From NCBI RefSeq assembly GCF_032918005.1, contig NZ_CP136628.1, forward strand, positions 5,689,501-5,753,500: a stretch of 64,000 nt of DNA. The letters run 5' to 3'. The number at the start of each line of letters is the position of its first letter. Position 1 is the first letter of the stretch. The notes beneath the pieces were generated by a model. The model made no database searches and was not told where the DNA came from. It saw only the letters and a program-made list of their open reading frames with translations. The DNA comes from Bradyrhizobium sp. NDS-1. GTDB lineage: Bacteria; Pseudomonadota; Alphaproteobacteria; Rhizobiales; Xanthobacteraceae. Below are positions 51,847 through 60,639 of this stretch, one piece after another. Made by a program: the position numbers and the translations under genes.

Positions 51847-53070
51847 ATGCCGACCGAGCGCTTTCAATTCACCGGCGAAGGCGGTCATCAGCTTTCAGCC
51901 GCACTGGAATTGCCCGACGGCGAGCCCGCGACCTACGCGCTGTTTGCGCATTGCTTTACCTGCGGCAAGGACACGCTGGCGGCCAAGCGCATCGCGGTCG
52001 CGCTCGCAGCCAAGGGCATCGCGGTGCTGCGCTTCGACTTCACCGGACTCGGCTCGAGCGAAGGCGATTTCGCCAATTCGACGTTTTCTTCGAATGTCGC
52101 CGATCTGGTCCGCGCCGCCGATCATCTGCGCAGTGTCCGCAAGGCGCCGTCGATCCTGATCGGCCACAGCCTCGGCGGCGCTGCGATCCTCGCGGCCGCT
52201 GAAAATATCCCGGAAGCCAGGGCCGTCGCGACCATCGCGGCCCCATCCGACCCGGCGCATGTGACCGGCCTCTTCAAGGAGCACCTCGACAACATCCGCA
52301 CGCAGGGCGAGGTCGAGGTGTCGCTCGCTGGACGCCCGTTCCGGATCAAGCGCGAATTCCTGGAGGACATCGCCGAGCACGCGCTGATGACGGATATCAC
52401 CGGTCTGCACAAGGCGCTGCTGGTGATGCACTCGCCGGTCGATGACACCGTCGGCATCGACAATGCGACCAGGATCTTCGTTGCCGCCAGGCACCCCAAG
52501 AGCTTCGTCTCGCTCGACCATGCCGATCATCTGCTCACCAAGCCGGCCGATGCGCTCTATGCGGCCGATGTGATCGCGGCCTGGGCAAGCCGCTACATCG
52601 ACACCGCCAAGCCCGCCAAGGCGATGGATCTGCCCGAGGCGCCGCGCCAGGTGGTGGTGCAGGAGACCCGGAAAAGCAAGTTCAACCAGATCATCACCGT
52701 CGGACCGCATCGACTGGTGGCGGACGAGCCGGTCGCCGCCGGCGGCGAGGACGCCGGTCCCGGGCCCTATGATTTCCTGCTCGCAGGCTTGGGGGCCTGC
52801 ACCTCCATGACCATGCGGCTCTATGCCGACCGCAAGTCGCTGCCGCTCGAACGCGTGACCGTCGCGCTGAAGCATTCCAAGATCTACGCCAAGGACTGCG
52901 CGGAGTGCGAGACGCGCGAGGGCATGCTCGACCAGATCGAGCGCGACATCACGATGGACGGCGCTCTCGATGCCGACCAGCGCAAGAAGCTGATGGAAAT
53001 CGCGGACAAATGTCCGGTGCACCGGACACTGACCTCGGAGATCCGGATCGTGACGAGGGCGGCGGACTAG
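51847..53070 (+). CDS. Alpha/beta hydrolase - OsmC fusion protein
   Basis: A 407-residue bifunctional protein. Residues about 1-250 form an alpha/beta hydrolase with the nucleophile elbow GHSLGGAA and an N-terminal FAHCFTCGKD. Residues about 270-405 form an OsmC-family thiol peroxidase-like domain with Cys in LGACTSMTMRLYAD and a second Cys in ADKCPVHRTL. This fusion is known in Proteobacteria, where it is thought to handle organic hydroperoxides or reactive acyl compounds. It is the last gene of the P450 unit, 27 nt after the molybdopterin protein, and convergent with the MocR-type gene. Confidence 0.9.
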   Translation: MPTERFQFTGEGGHQLSAALELPDGEPATYALFAHCFTCGKDTLAAKRIAVALAAKGIAVLRFDFTGLGSSEGDFANSTFSSNVADLVRAADHLRSVRKAPSILIGHSLGGAAILAAAENIPEARAVATIAAPSDPAHVTGLFKEHLDNIRTQGEVEVSLAGRPFRIKREFLEDIAEHALMTDITGLHKALLVMHSPVDDTVGIDNATRIFVAARHPKSFVSLDHADHLLTKPADALYAADVIAAWASRYIDTAKPAKAMDLPEAPRQVVVQETRKSKFNQIITVGPHRLVADEPVAAGGEDAGPGPYDFLLAGLGACTSMTMRLYADRKSLPLERVTVALKHSKIYAKDCAECETREGMLDQIERDITMDGALDADQRKKLMEIADKCPVHRTLTSEIRIVTRAAD

Positions 53071-53079
53071 CCACTTGCA

Positions 53080-54528
53080 CTAGAAGCACGATGCCATCGT
53101 CCGCACGGCCGCGCTGATCTCGCTCTCGCGCCAAGCCGCAAAGCCGAGCAGAAAGCCGTGATCGCGGCGCCGACCAAGCGCCAGGCTGGACAGGGCGCGC
53201 GTCTCGACCCCCGCGGCGACCAGCCGCTTCACCGCCTCCTGGTCGGCAGTGCCGCGCTTGAAGCGGGCGACGAGCTGGATGCCGCCCGGAGGCACTTCGA
53301 CAGAGAGCTTCTCACCCAGCTGCTGCTCCAGTTCCTCGACGAGATGATCGCGGCGCGCGCGATAGAGGCGGCGCGTGCGGCGCAGATGTGCGAGGAAGTG
53401 GCCGTCGGCGATGAATTCGGCCAGGGCCTCCTGAACGTGGCTGGCGGCGATGAGCCCGACATGGCGCTGCGCGATCTCCAGGGTGCCGACCAGCGCCGGC
53501 GGCGCGACGAGATAGCCAAGCCGGATATCCGACGTCATCACCTTCGAGAAGGTGCCGACATAGAACACGCAGCCATGGGCATCGAGCCCCTGCAAGGCCG
53601 GCACCGGCCGGCTGTCATAATGGAATTCGCCGTCGTAATCGTCCTCCACGATCCAGGTCTTGCCGGGCCTGCTCAGGCTGAGAAACTCGGCGCGGCGGGC
53701 GAGCGACATCAACCGCCCCGTCGGATGCTGATGCGAGGGCGTCATGAAGATCAGCCTTGGCGCGGCAAGTCCCGGCATCCGTCGCATGCCCTGCTCGTCC
53801 AGTCTGATACCGGTCACGCGCGCGTTGGAGGCCCGGAAGGCAGCCACAGCACCGGGATAGCCGGGATCCTCGACCCAGACCTCGTCACCGGCCGCAACGA
53901 CGGTTGCGGCAATCAAGTTCAATGCCGCCTGCGCGCTCGGCAGGATCATGATCTGGTCCGCGCTCGCGCGGACGCCGCGGCTGGTGGCGAGATAGCGCGC
54001 CAGCGCCTCGCGCAGGCGCGCCCGGTTCACCGATCCGAGCCCACGCTTGGCCGCACCTACGGCGCTACGGCGCAGACAGCGCGCCCAGACCTCGTTCGGA
54101 AATTCCCTGAAATCGCCGTGCCCCGGGCGCAACGGCTTCAACTCTCCCTGATAGGACATCGGCCAGTCGACCTGCTTGAGCCTCGAAGCCCAGGGTGAGA
54201 GCCGCGGCCTTGCGGAGCGCTTGCTCGATACGACGGCGCCGGTCAATTCGGTACGCTCGCGGCCGTCGACAGCGACCACCGGACGGCGGCCGGGCGAGGC
54301 TTCGAGATATCCCTCGGCAGCAAGTTGCTCGAACGCATAAGTGACGGTGTTCCTGGAGACGCCGAGATCACGCGCGAGCCGGCGGCTCGACGGCAGCGTG
54401 CGGCCTTTGCCGAGGCGGCCGCTCGCGATCAGCTCTCTCAGCCGGCTCGTGAGCTGGGCCACCAGCCCCTCGCCGTCAGCCCGTTTCAAGTCGATCAGGG
54501 CCCAGATCATATCATCGGAAACTGGCAC
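53080..54528 (-). CDS. MocR/PdxR-type GntR regulator with aminotransferase domain
   Basis: A 482-residue regulator with an N-terminal GntR winged HTH (LIASGRLGKGRTLPSSRRLARDLGVSRNTVTYAFEQLAAEGYL) and a C-terminal fold-type I aminotransferase domain. The PLP-binding Lys is in YVGTFSKVMTSDIRLGYLV. I favour the GTG at 54528, which has GGAGAAG six bases upstream; a TTG at 54543 lies inside the operator repeat and an ATG at 54510 lacks a site. Such regulators sense PLP or an amino compound. It is divergent from the EamA transporter, with a perfect inverted repeat between them. Confidence 0.9.
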   Translation of the reverse strand: MPVSDDMIWALIDLKRADGEGLVAQLTSRLRELIASGRLGKGRTLPSSRRLARDLGVSRNTVTYAFEQLAAEGYLEASPGRRPVVAVDGRERTELTGAVVSSKRSARPRLSPWASRLKQVDWPMSYQGELKPLRPGHGDFREFPNEVWARCLRRSAVGAAKRGLGSVNRARLREALARYLATSRGVRASADQIMILPSAQAALNLIAATVVAAGDEVWVEDPGYPGAVAAFRASNARVTGIRLDEQGMRRMPGLAAPRLIFMTPSHQHPTGRLMSLARRAEFLSLSRPGKTWIVEDDYDGEFHYDSRPVPALQGLDAHGCVFYVGTFSKVMTSDIRLGYLVAPPALVGTLEIAQRHVGLIAASHVQEALAEFIADGHFLAHLRRTRRLYRARRDHLVEELEQQLGEKLSVEVPPGGIQLVARFKRGTADQEAVKRLVAAGVETRALSSLALGRRRDHGFLLGFAAWRESEISAAVRTMASCF

Positions 54529-54539
54529 CTTGTTCTTCT

Positions 54540-54571
54540 CCAATCTGGCACTTTTTCAAGTGCCAGATTGG
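54540..54571. promoter_or_regulatory. Operator: perfect 14-bp inverted repeat
   Basis: CCAATCTGGCACTT at 54540-54553 and AAGTGCCAGATTGG at 54558-54571 are exact reverse complements around a 4-bp centre. A further half-site, CTGGCACCTT, lies at 54522-54531. The cluster sits between the divergent MocR-type and EamA genes and overlaps the upstream part of the regulator's leader. This layout of one inverted repeat plus an extra direct half-site is what MocR-type regulators use. Confidence 0.8.
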
Positions 54572-54611
54572 ATGCTATCCGCGCAACCGGATTGCTTCAA
54601 GGAGATCCGAG

Positions 54612-55526
54612 ATGAAGGCCCTGTCACCTCGCGCCGCCGTCGGCCTGTTCCTCATCGTGGTGCTGGCCTGGGGCGTGAATTGGTCGGTGACGAAGCAACT
54701 GGTGCAGTTCGTCCCGCCGCTTTGGAGCGCGGCGATCCGGAGCTGGATCGCGCTGATCAGCCTCACGGTGATCCTCGGACTGAGCAACAATCTCGTGATC
54801 CCGGAACGACGCGACGTGCCTGTCATCCTCAGCGTCGCGCTGCTGCACATGACGCTGTTCTCGATCCTGGTCGCCGCCGGCCTTCGCTTTCTGCCTGCCA
54901 GCAAGGGCGTCGTGCTGGGCTACACCACGCCGCTCTGGGTCGCACTCGCCGCGCCCATGCTCGGAAAGGACACGCTGACCGCGCCGAAACTCGCCGGCGC
55001 CCTGCTCGGACTGGCCGGGCTTGCCGTCATCATGAATCCGTCGTCAATCGACTGGACCAATACAGGAATCCTGCTCGGCGCCGGCATGGTCATCCTCGCC
55101 GCAATCTCCTGGGCCGCGAACATCATCTATATGCGTGCGCATCGCTGGATCGCCTCTCCGCTCCAGCTCCTGCTCTGGCAGGTGCTCGTGGCCACGGCCT
55201 TGCTCTCGACCCTGGCAATGACCTTCGACGGGCTGCCGCAAATCGAGTGGTCATGGAGGCTCGTGTCGCTCTTTCTGTATTCGGGACTGATTGGGACGGC
55301 GCTGGCCTATTGGGCGATGTCGATGGTCAACAAGAGCATCTCGGCGCTGACGACATCGCTCGGCACCACCGGGACGCCGCTCGTCGGCATCGCAAGTGCT
55401 GCGATCTTGCTGGGTGAGCCGATCGACATCAGCCTTGCCATCGCGGCCGGACTGATCGTCACCGGTATCGGGCTTGCGACACTCGGCGACCGCCTGTTGC
55501 GCGGTCAGGCCATTGCAAGCGGCTGA
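54612..55526 (+). CDS. EamA-type DMT superfamily transporter
   Basis: A 304-residue membrane protein with ten predicted helices in two EamA halves (about 6-140 and 150-285). The second half includes LFLYSGLIGTALAYWAMSMVNKSISAL, the usual second-repeat start. Members export amino acids, metabolites or dyes. AAGGAGAT precedes the ATG. It is divergent from the MocR-type regulator; such pairs commonly handle an amino compound sensed through the aminotransferase-like domain. Its end overlaps the convergent YeeE gene by 22 nt. Confidence 0.9.
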   Translation: MKALSPRAAVGLFLIVVLAWGVNWSVTKQLVQFVPPLWSAAIRSWIALISLTVILGLSNNLVIPERRDVPVILSVALLHMTLFSILVAAGLRFLPASKGVVLGYTTPLWVALAAPMLGKDTLTAPKLAGALLGLAGLAVIMNPSSIDWTNTGILLGAGMVILAAISWAANIIYMRAHRWIASPLQLLLWQVLVATALLSTLAMTFDGLPQIEWSWRLVSLFLYSGLIGTALAYWAMSMVNKSISALTTSLGTTGTPLVGIASAAILLGEPIDISLAIAAGLIVTGIGLATLGDRLLRGQAIASG

Positions 55527-56569
55527 ACCCGCAAGTTTCCGCGCAGGCCGGCCGTCGTGCCGAGAAGGATGCCCGCGACTGCGACGAACGAGCCCAGCGC
55601 GAGTGTCGACATGCCGGTGAGCCCCTGCCCGATCGAACAGCCGAACGCCATCGCGCCGCCGATCCCCATCAGTGCGGCGCCGCCGCCCGAGCGCAGCATG
55701 TGGCGCGGCGAGGAATAGCCTTCAAGCTTGAAGCGGCCCGTGGCCAGCGCCGTGGCGAGGCTGCCCGCGAAGACGCCGGCCACGGTCGCGATACCGAAGT
55801 TCAGCGTCAGGCCGGTCGAGAGCATCGCGTATTGCAGGCTGTCGGCGATCGGCGCGACGAAGGTGAGCGTGGTCACCGCGACCGGATTGAAGTCGTCGGC
55901 GCCGAGATAGCCGGTGACGAGCCAGCCGGCTGCAACCAGGAGACCAACGATGACGCCCGCTGCGATCTGGCCCGGCGAGCGGCGGAACCCCGGATGCGCG
56001 ACGGCAAACAGGACCAGCGCGGCGACGATGACCGCCGCAGCCAGCGCGCGAGAGAGAGGTTCGGCGAGACCGAGTGTCCCCAGCAAGGACGGCAGCGAAT
56101 TGGCGCTGACGGTGGCTTGCGAGGCCTGAACCAGGGCGATGCGCGCCGGCGCGATGAGGCCCTTGAGCGTCATCTGCGCGGCAATGGCAAGCACGATCAC
56201 GACGACGAAGGAGCGGAGGTTGCCGCGGCCGAGCAGCACCAGCGCGCGCGAGCCGCAGCCGTTCGACAGCACCATACCATAGCCGAACAGCAGACCGCCG
56301 AGGAACAGCACAGGCACCGAGAAAGTCTGTTGCAGGTAGATCGTCTTGCCGAGATCGACTACGCCCTTGCCGGCGAGGAATTGGCTTGCGGCGATCGCCA
56401 CCCCGATCGCCAGCGCATAGGTCCGCACCAGCCGCCCGTCCCCCTCGCCCAGCCAGCCGCGCATGCTGCTCATCAGGCAGAAGCCGCTGAGCAGGCCGAC
56501 GGCGCCGTAGATCAGGCCGATGACGAGGCCGGCGAGGACGACGAGCTGAGCGGACGCTTCCACGATCAC
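55505..56569 (-). CDS. YeeE/YedE family (TsuA-like) membrane protein
   Basis: A 354-residue multi-pass inner-membrane protein of the YeeE/YedE (sulfur transport) family. It has two similar halves; the conserved Cys/Gly segments YGMVLSNGCGSRALVLLGRGN and GGAMAFGCSIGQGLTGMSTLALGS each hold the Cys used by thiosulfate-type permeases. TsuA imports thiosulfate; other members have unknown substrates. The GTG at 56569 overlaps the upstream dehydrogenase TGA (GTGA), so the two genes are translationally coupled, an unusual pairing with no obvious shared role. Confidence 0.88.
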   Translation of the reverse strand: MIVEASAQLVVLAGLVIGLIYGAVGLLSGFCLMSSMRGWLGEGDGRLVRTYALAIGVAIAASQFLAGKGVVDLGKTIYLQQTFSVPVLFLGGLLFGYGMVLSNGCGSRALVLLGRGNLRSFVVVIVLAIAAQMTLKGLIAPARIALVQASQATVSANSLPSLLGTLGLAEPLSRALAAAVIVAALVLFAVAHPGFRRSPGQIAAGVIVGLLVAAGWLVTGYLGADDFNPVAVTTLTFVAPIADSLQYAMLSTGLTLNFGIATVAGVFAGSLATALATGRFKLEGYSSPRHMLRSGGGAALMGIGGAMAFGCSIGQGLTGMSTLALGSFVAVAGILLGTTAGLRGNLRVQPLAMA

Positions 56570-57570
56570 GGCTTCAGGATCACCCGGTCACGCGAGGAGC
56601 CGGCAACGGCGACGTAGGACTCCTTGGCACGCTCCAGCGGATGGACGGCGCTCGGCTTAATCGGGAACGGTTTCAAGTGGGCGCTGGCAAAGCCAGGGCC
56701 GAGATCACGGAGCACCGCACCGGTTGCGGCCGAGGACAGGCCGAGCGTGTCGATGCCGACATAGGTGTGCTGTCCCCGGTAGAACTCGAGAATGTTGAAC
56801 TGCACGATGCGGTCGATCGCGGCGATTAGGATCTGGCGGCCGCGCAAGGCGAGCGACTTGTGCGCCGCCTGGAAATAGGGATCGCCAACGGTGTTGAAGA
56901 CGATGTCGGCGCCCTTGCCGCCGGTCAGTTCGCGCACGCGCGCGGCAACGTCCATCGCGGAGGCGTCGATCACCTTGATCGGTGCGTTGGCATGGCCTTC
57001 GTAAGCTTCCGCCTTGCGCACCACGCCGATGACGCGCGCACCCTGCCAGGTCGCGATCTGCACGGCAGCCTGGCCGACCTTGCCGTTGACGCCGAACACC
57101 AACACGGTCTCGCCATTCTTCGGTACGCCGGCGCGGCGAAAGCCTTCCATGGCCGTGACGAAGGGAACGCCGATACCCGCGGCTTCCTCCCAGGAGACCG
57201 TCTTCGGCTTCTCCACCACGGCGTCGGCCTCGACCACGAGATGGCTGGCGTGGGTGCCGTCGCGGCGGATGCCGAGATCACCCGAGGAGCCGAACACCTC
57301 GCGGCCAATCGTGCCGGCGGGCCCGTCGATCACCACGCCGGAATAATCTCGGCCGGGCGTCCGCGGGAACACCGCATAGGGCATCAGCCCGGTCGCGGCC
57401 TTGACGTCGGACGGATTGACGGCCGCCGCCCTCACCTCGATCAGGAGATCGTTCGGGCCGCGCGTAAGCATCTGAGGCTCAATCACTGGCGCAAGTGCGG
57501 CCGCGTTTTCAGCCTTGGCATTGAGGCGCACGCAGCGCGCTTCGACGGTTTTGGTATCGGCTGGCGACAT
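56566..57570 (-). CDS. MDR superfamily zinc-type alcohol dehydrogenase/quinone oxidoreductase-like
   Basis: A 334-residue medium-chain dehydrogenase. The N-terminal GroES-like domain contains VRAAAVNPSDVKAATG, HEE-like metal residues are absent, and the Rossmann motif is VLVFGVNGKVGQAAVQIA near 165-182, followed by KGADIVFNTVG and FNILEFYRGQHTYVGIDT. It matches the quinone oxidoreductase/zeta-crystallin-like branch, NADPH-dependent and zinc-free. It is translationally coupled to the YeeE/YedE gene and lies just downstream of paaK on the same strand. Substrate unknown. Confidence 0.87.
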   Translation of the reverse strand: MSPADTKTVEARCVRLNAKAENAAALAPVIEPQMLTRGPNDLLIEVRAAAVNPSDVKAATGLMPYAVFPRTPGRDYSGVVIDGPAGTIGREVFGSSGDLGIRRDGTHASHLVVEADAVVEKPKTVSWEEAAGIGVPFVTAMEGFRRAGVPKNGETVLVFGVNGKVGQAAVQIATWQGARVIGVVRKAEAYEGHANAPIKVIDASAMDVAARVRELTGGKGADIVFNTVGDPYFQAAHKSLALRGRQILIAAIDRIVQFNILEFYRGQHTYVGIDTLGLSSAATGAVLRDLGPGFASAHLKPFPIKPSAVHPLERAKESYVAVAGSSRDRVILKP

Positions 57571-57614
57571 AAAAAGACCCGTGATTTATCGCGGCCTTGT
57601 CGCCCTTGGGGCCG

Positions 57615-57646
57615 GTCAAGTCAATCCGTCAAGACAACACGTCAAG
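57615..57646. repeat. Three 13-bp tandem repeats of GTCAAG
   Basis: GTCAAG begins at 57615, 57628 and 57641, exactly 13 bp apart, with ACAA/TCAA following two of them. The array lies between the end of paaK and the MDR gene start. It may be a regulator site or a small tandem array; no function is known. Confidence 0.6.
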
Positions 57647-58978
57647 TCAGTCTTTGAGCCGCTTGTCGTACAGGCGTTTGGCCTTGCCGAGCGAGCGTTC
57701 CAGCGTGGCCGGCGCGACGACTTGCACCTTCGAGCTGATCCCGATGGTGTTCTTGATGTGGGTCGAGACGCGATCGGCGTGATCGACGAGCCCCCGGCCA
57801 TCCCAGCTCTCCGACCTCGCCTCGGCGATGATGGTCAACTCATCCATGCGGCCTTCGCGGGTCAGCTCCAGAATGAAATGGCCGCCGCACCAATCGGTCG
57901 CGAGCAGCACCTCCTCGATCTGGGTCGGGAACAGATTGACGCCGCGCAGGATAATCATGTCATCCGAGCGGCCCGTCACCTTCTCCATCCGCCGCATGCC
58001 GGGGCGCGCCGTGCCCGGCAGCAGCCGCGTCAGGTCGCGGGTGCGATAGCGGATCACGGGAAAAGCTTCCTTCGTGAGTGAGGTGAAGACCAGCTCGCCC
58101 TTCTCGCCGTCCGGCAGCACCGCGCCGGTCTCGGGATCGATCACTTCGGGATAGAAATGATCCTCCCAGATGTGCAGGCCGTCCTTGGTCTCGATGCACT
58201 CCTGGGCGACGCCCGGGCCGATCACTTCGGAGAGACCATAGATGTCGGTCGCGTCCATGTCGAAGGCGTCCTCGATCTCGCCGCGCATCGCATTGGTCCA
58301 GGGCTCGGCACCGAAGATGCCGACCTTGAGCGAGCATCGGCGCGGGTCGAGCTTCTGGCGCTTGAACTCGTCCAGGATCGCCAGCATGTAGCTGGGCGTC
58401 ACGGTGATGATGTCGGGTCGGAAGTCGTTGATGAGCTGCACCTGCCGTTCGGTCATGCCGCCCGAGATCGGCACCACGGTGCAACCGAGCTTCTCGGCGC
58501 CATAGTGGACGCCGAGGCCGCCGGTGAAGAGACCGTAGCCATAGGCATTGTGGATGATCATGCCGGTGCGGCCGCCGGCCGCGCGGATAGAGCGCGCCAT
58601 CACCTCCGACCAGGTATCGATATCGGCCTGCGTATACCCCACCACGATCGGCTTGCCCGTGGTGCCGGAAGAGGCATGCACGCGCACCAGCTTTTCGCGC
58701 GGCACGGCGAACATGTTGAAGGGATAATTGTCACGCAGGTCCGTCTTCACGGTGAACGGAAACTTGGAAAGATCGGAGAGCTCGCGAAAGTCGGACGGAT
58801 GCACGCCGGCTTCGTCGAACGCCTTGCGATAATGCGCGACATTGTCATAGGCGTGCTTCAGCGACCAGGCCAGCCGCTGCTTCTGCAGCGCCATGATCTC
58901 GTCGCGCGAGGCGCGCTCGTGCGCGTCCATCTCGGCGCTATAGGAGCTGCCACCTTCCTTGCGTCTCGTCAGAGCCAT
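57647..58978 (-). CDS. paaK: Phenylacetate-CoA ligase PaaK
   Basis: A 443-residue ATP-dependent ligase that activates phenylacetate to phenylacetyl-CoA. The P-loop RVHASSGTTGKPIVVGYTQ is near residue 95, IYGLSEVIGPGVAQEC near 235, and DDMIILRGVNLFPTQIEEVL with the final catalytic Lys in LGKAKRLYDKRL at the end. The ATG at 58978 gives the family N-terminus; frames reaching further upstream have no support. It follows paaI on the same strand after 25 nt and closes the upper paa operon. Its length matches PaaK. Confidence 0.95.
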   Translation of the reverse strand: MALTRRKEGGSSYSAEMDAHERASRDEIMALQKQRLAWSLKHAYDNVAHYRKAFDEAGVHPSDFRELSDLSKFPFTVKTDLRDNYPFNMFAVPREKLVRVHASSGTTGKPIVVGYTQADIDTWSEVMARSIRAAGGRTGMIIHNAYGYGLFTGGLGVHYGAEKLGCTVVPISGGMTERQVQLINDFRPDIITVTPSYMLAILDEFKRQKLDPRRCSLKVGIFGAEPWTNAMRGEIEDAFDMDATDIYGLSEVIGPGVAQECIETKDGLHIWEDHFYPEVIDPETGAVLPDGEKGELVFTSLTKEAFPVIRYRTRDLTRLLPGTARPGMRRMEKVTGRSDDMIILRGVNLFPTQIEEVLLATDWCGGHFILELTREGRMDELTIIAEARSESWDGRGLVDHADRVSTHIKNTIGISSKVQVVAPATLERSLGKAKRLYDKRLKD

Positions 58979-59003
58979 CCTCGTTTCCCCACATTGGTCG
59001 TTC

Positions 59004-59453
59004 TTATTTGTCTTGCCCCGGCAGCCACGTGCCGGGAATGACACGCGAGTGACCGCGGAATTCCGCGATGACGGTGTCGCCTGCGGTGACACGCACGTCA
59101 TAGATGCCGGAACGGCCTCCGCGTGTGACCTCACGTGCCTTCGCAACGAGGCGATCCCCAAGCTTGCTCGGCTTGATGAAGGTGATCTGTCCTTGCGCGG
59201 CAACGACGCGATGGTTGTGCGAGTTGCAGGCAAACGCAAAGGCGGAATCGGCGAGCGTGAAGATGAAGCCGCCATGAGCGATGCGCTGGCCATTGACCAT
59301 GTCCGGCCGCACATTCATTGCGAGCGTCGCAAAACCCGGGCCGATCTCGACGATCTCCATGCCGAGACCCTTGGAGGCATCGTCCTCCGCCCACATCGCC
59401 TCGGCGCAGGCGCGGGCAACATCCTCAGGCGACAAAGCGGCTTTGACGTTCAC
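59004..59453 (-). CDS. paaI: Phenylacetyl-CoA pathway thioesterase PaaI
   Basis: A 149-residue hotdog-fold thioesterase. The active-site segment MVNGQRIAHGGFIFTLADSAFAFACNS, with Asp in LADSAF and the HGG, is the PaaI signature. It hydrolyses hydroxyphenylacetyl-CoA-type dead-end products and frees CoA. The start is GTG at 59453, preceded by GGGAGAGG. It lies between paaE (after 101 nt) and paaK (25 nt). Confidence 0.93.
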   Translation of the reverse strand: MNVKAALSPEDVARACAEAMWAEDDASKGLGMEIVEIGPGFATLAMNVRPDMVNGQRIAHGGFIFTLADSAFAFACNSHNHRVVAAQGQITFIKPSKLGDRLVAKAREVTRGGRSGIYDVRVTAGDTVIAEFRGHSRVIPGTWLPGQDK

Positions 59454-59554
59454 GCGCCTCTCCCGGTCAAATGCTTGCCCATGATGTTCTGCTGGTTGGC
59501 CAAAACTGTCAAATAATGCGACGCATTTGCATCGCCGGCGTCTGATGCGCCTGC

Positions 59555-60637
59555 TCAGACATGGTCATAGTCGACCACGACGCGCTCCGACGACGGCTTG
59601 GCCTGGCAGGTCAGGACGAAGCCTGCCTTCAGCTCCCAGGGTTCCAGCGAATAATTGATCTCCATCGGCGCTTCACCTTCGACCAGCTTGGCGCGGCAGG
59701 TCGAGCACATGCCGCCCTTGCAGGCGAAGGGCAGATCGATGCCCGCGCGTAGCGCGGCATCGAGGATCGCCTCATCCTCGGCGACCGGAACGTCGCGGCG
59801 CTTGCCGTCGATGATCAGCGAGGCGATTGCTTTCGGCGGCGCGTCGGAAGCCACCACCTTCTTCGGCCGCGGCTTGCCGCCGAATTCGGAAACGAAGCGC
59901 TCGACGTGAATGCGTTCCTGCAGGATGCCGAGCGCGCGGCAGGTCGCCTCGATATCTTCGCTCATGCCAAGCGGCCCGCAAATGTAGACATGATCGACGC
60001 TTCCCGCCGGCACCAGCGAGCGCAACAGCACCCTCACCTTGTCACCGTCGAGCCGGCCATGCAGGATCGGGATGTCCTGCTCCTCCCCGGAGATGACGTG
60101 GAAAATCGAGAGGCGATCGATGAATCGGTCCTTCAGCTCCTCGAGCGCTTCGAGGAACATGATATTGTCGGTGGTGCGGTTGCCGTAGAACAGGAAGAAG
60201 CGGCTGCCAGGCTCACGCGCCAGCGTCCCCTTGACGATCGACAGGATCGGCGTGATGCCGGAGCCTGCGGCAAAGCCGACATGGATGCGCGCGGCGTCCG
60301 CCTGGGGGACCGCACCGAAGCGGCCCGTCGGCGTCATCACGTCGAGCTCGTCGCCGCATTTCAGCTCGTCCGCCGCCCAGTTCGAAAACGCGCCGCCGTC
60401 AACCTTCTTCACGGCGATGCGGATCTCGCCGTCGTCGGGGCCGGAGCAGATCGAATAGGAGCGGCGTACTTCCTCGCCGTCCAGCGTGGTGCGAAGCGTG
60501 AGGTACTGGCCGGGCGTGAAGGCGTAATCGCGGGCGAGTTCGCCGGGGATGGCGAAGGTCATCGAGACGGCGTCGGAAGCCTCGCGACGGAGGTCGCTGA
60601 CGGCAAGGCGATGGAAGCGTGGTGCGGCGGCTGACAT
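59555..60637 (-). CDS. paaE: Phenylacetyl-CoA epoxidase reductase subunit PaaE
   Basis: A 360-residue reductase that feeds electrons from NADPH to PaaA. Domains in order are an FAD domain (RRSYSICSGPDDGEI), a NADP domain (GFAAGSGITPILSI and YICGPLGMSEDIE) and a C-terminal plant-type [2Fe-2S] domain (CKGGMCSTCRAKL then TCQA). I favour the ATG at 60637; a GTG at 60649 is also possible. The gene follows paaD with a 2-nt gap in that reading. It completes PaaABCE with PaaD as maturation factor. Confidence 0.94.
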   Translation of the reverse strand: MSAAAPRFHRLAVSDLRREASDAVSMTFAIPGELARDYAFTPGQYLTLRTTLDGEEVRRSYSICSGPDDGEIRIAVKKVDGGAFSNWAADELKCGDELDVMTPTGRFGAVPQADAARIHVGFAAGSGITPILSIVKGTLAREPGSRFFLFYGNRTTDNIMFLEALEELKDRFIDRLSIFHVISGEEQDIPILHGRLDGDKVRVLLRSLVPAGSVDHVYICGPLGMSEDIEATCRALGILQERIHVERFVSEFGGKPRPKKVVASDAPPKAIASLIIDGKRRDVPVAEDEAILDAALRAGIDLPFACKGGMCSTCRAKLVEGEAPMEINYSLEPWELKAGFVLTCQAKPSSERVVVDYDHV

Positions 60638-60639
60638 GA

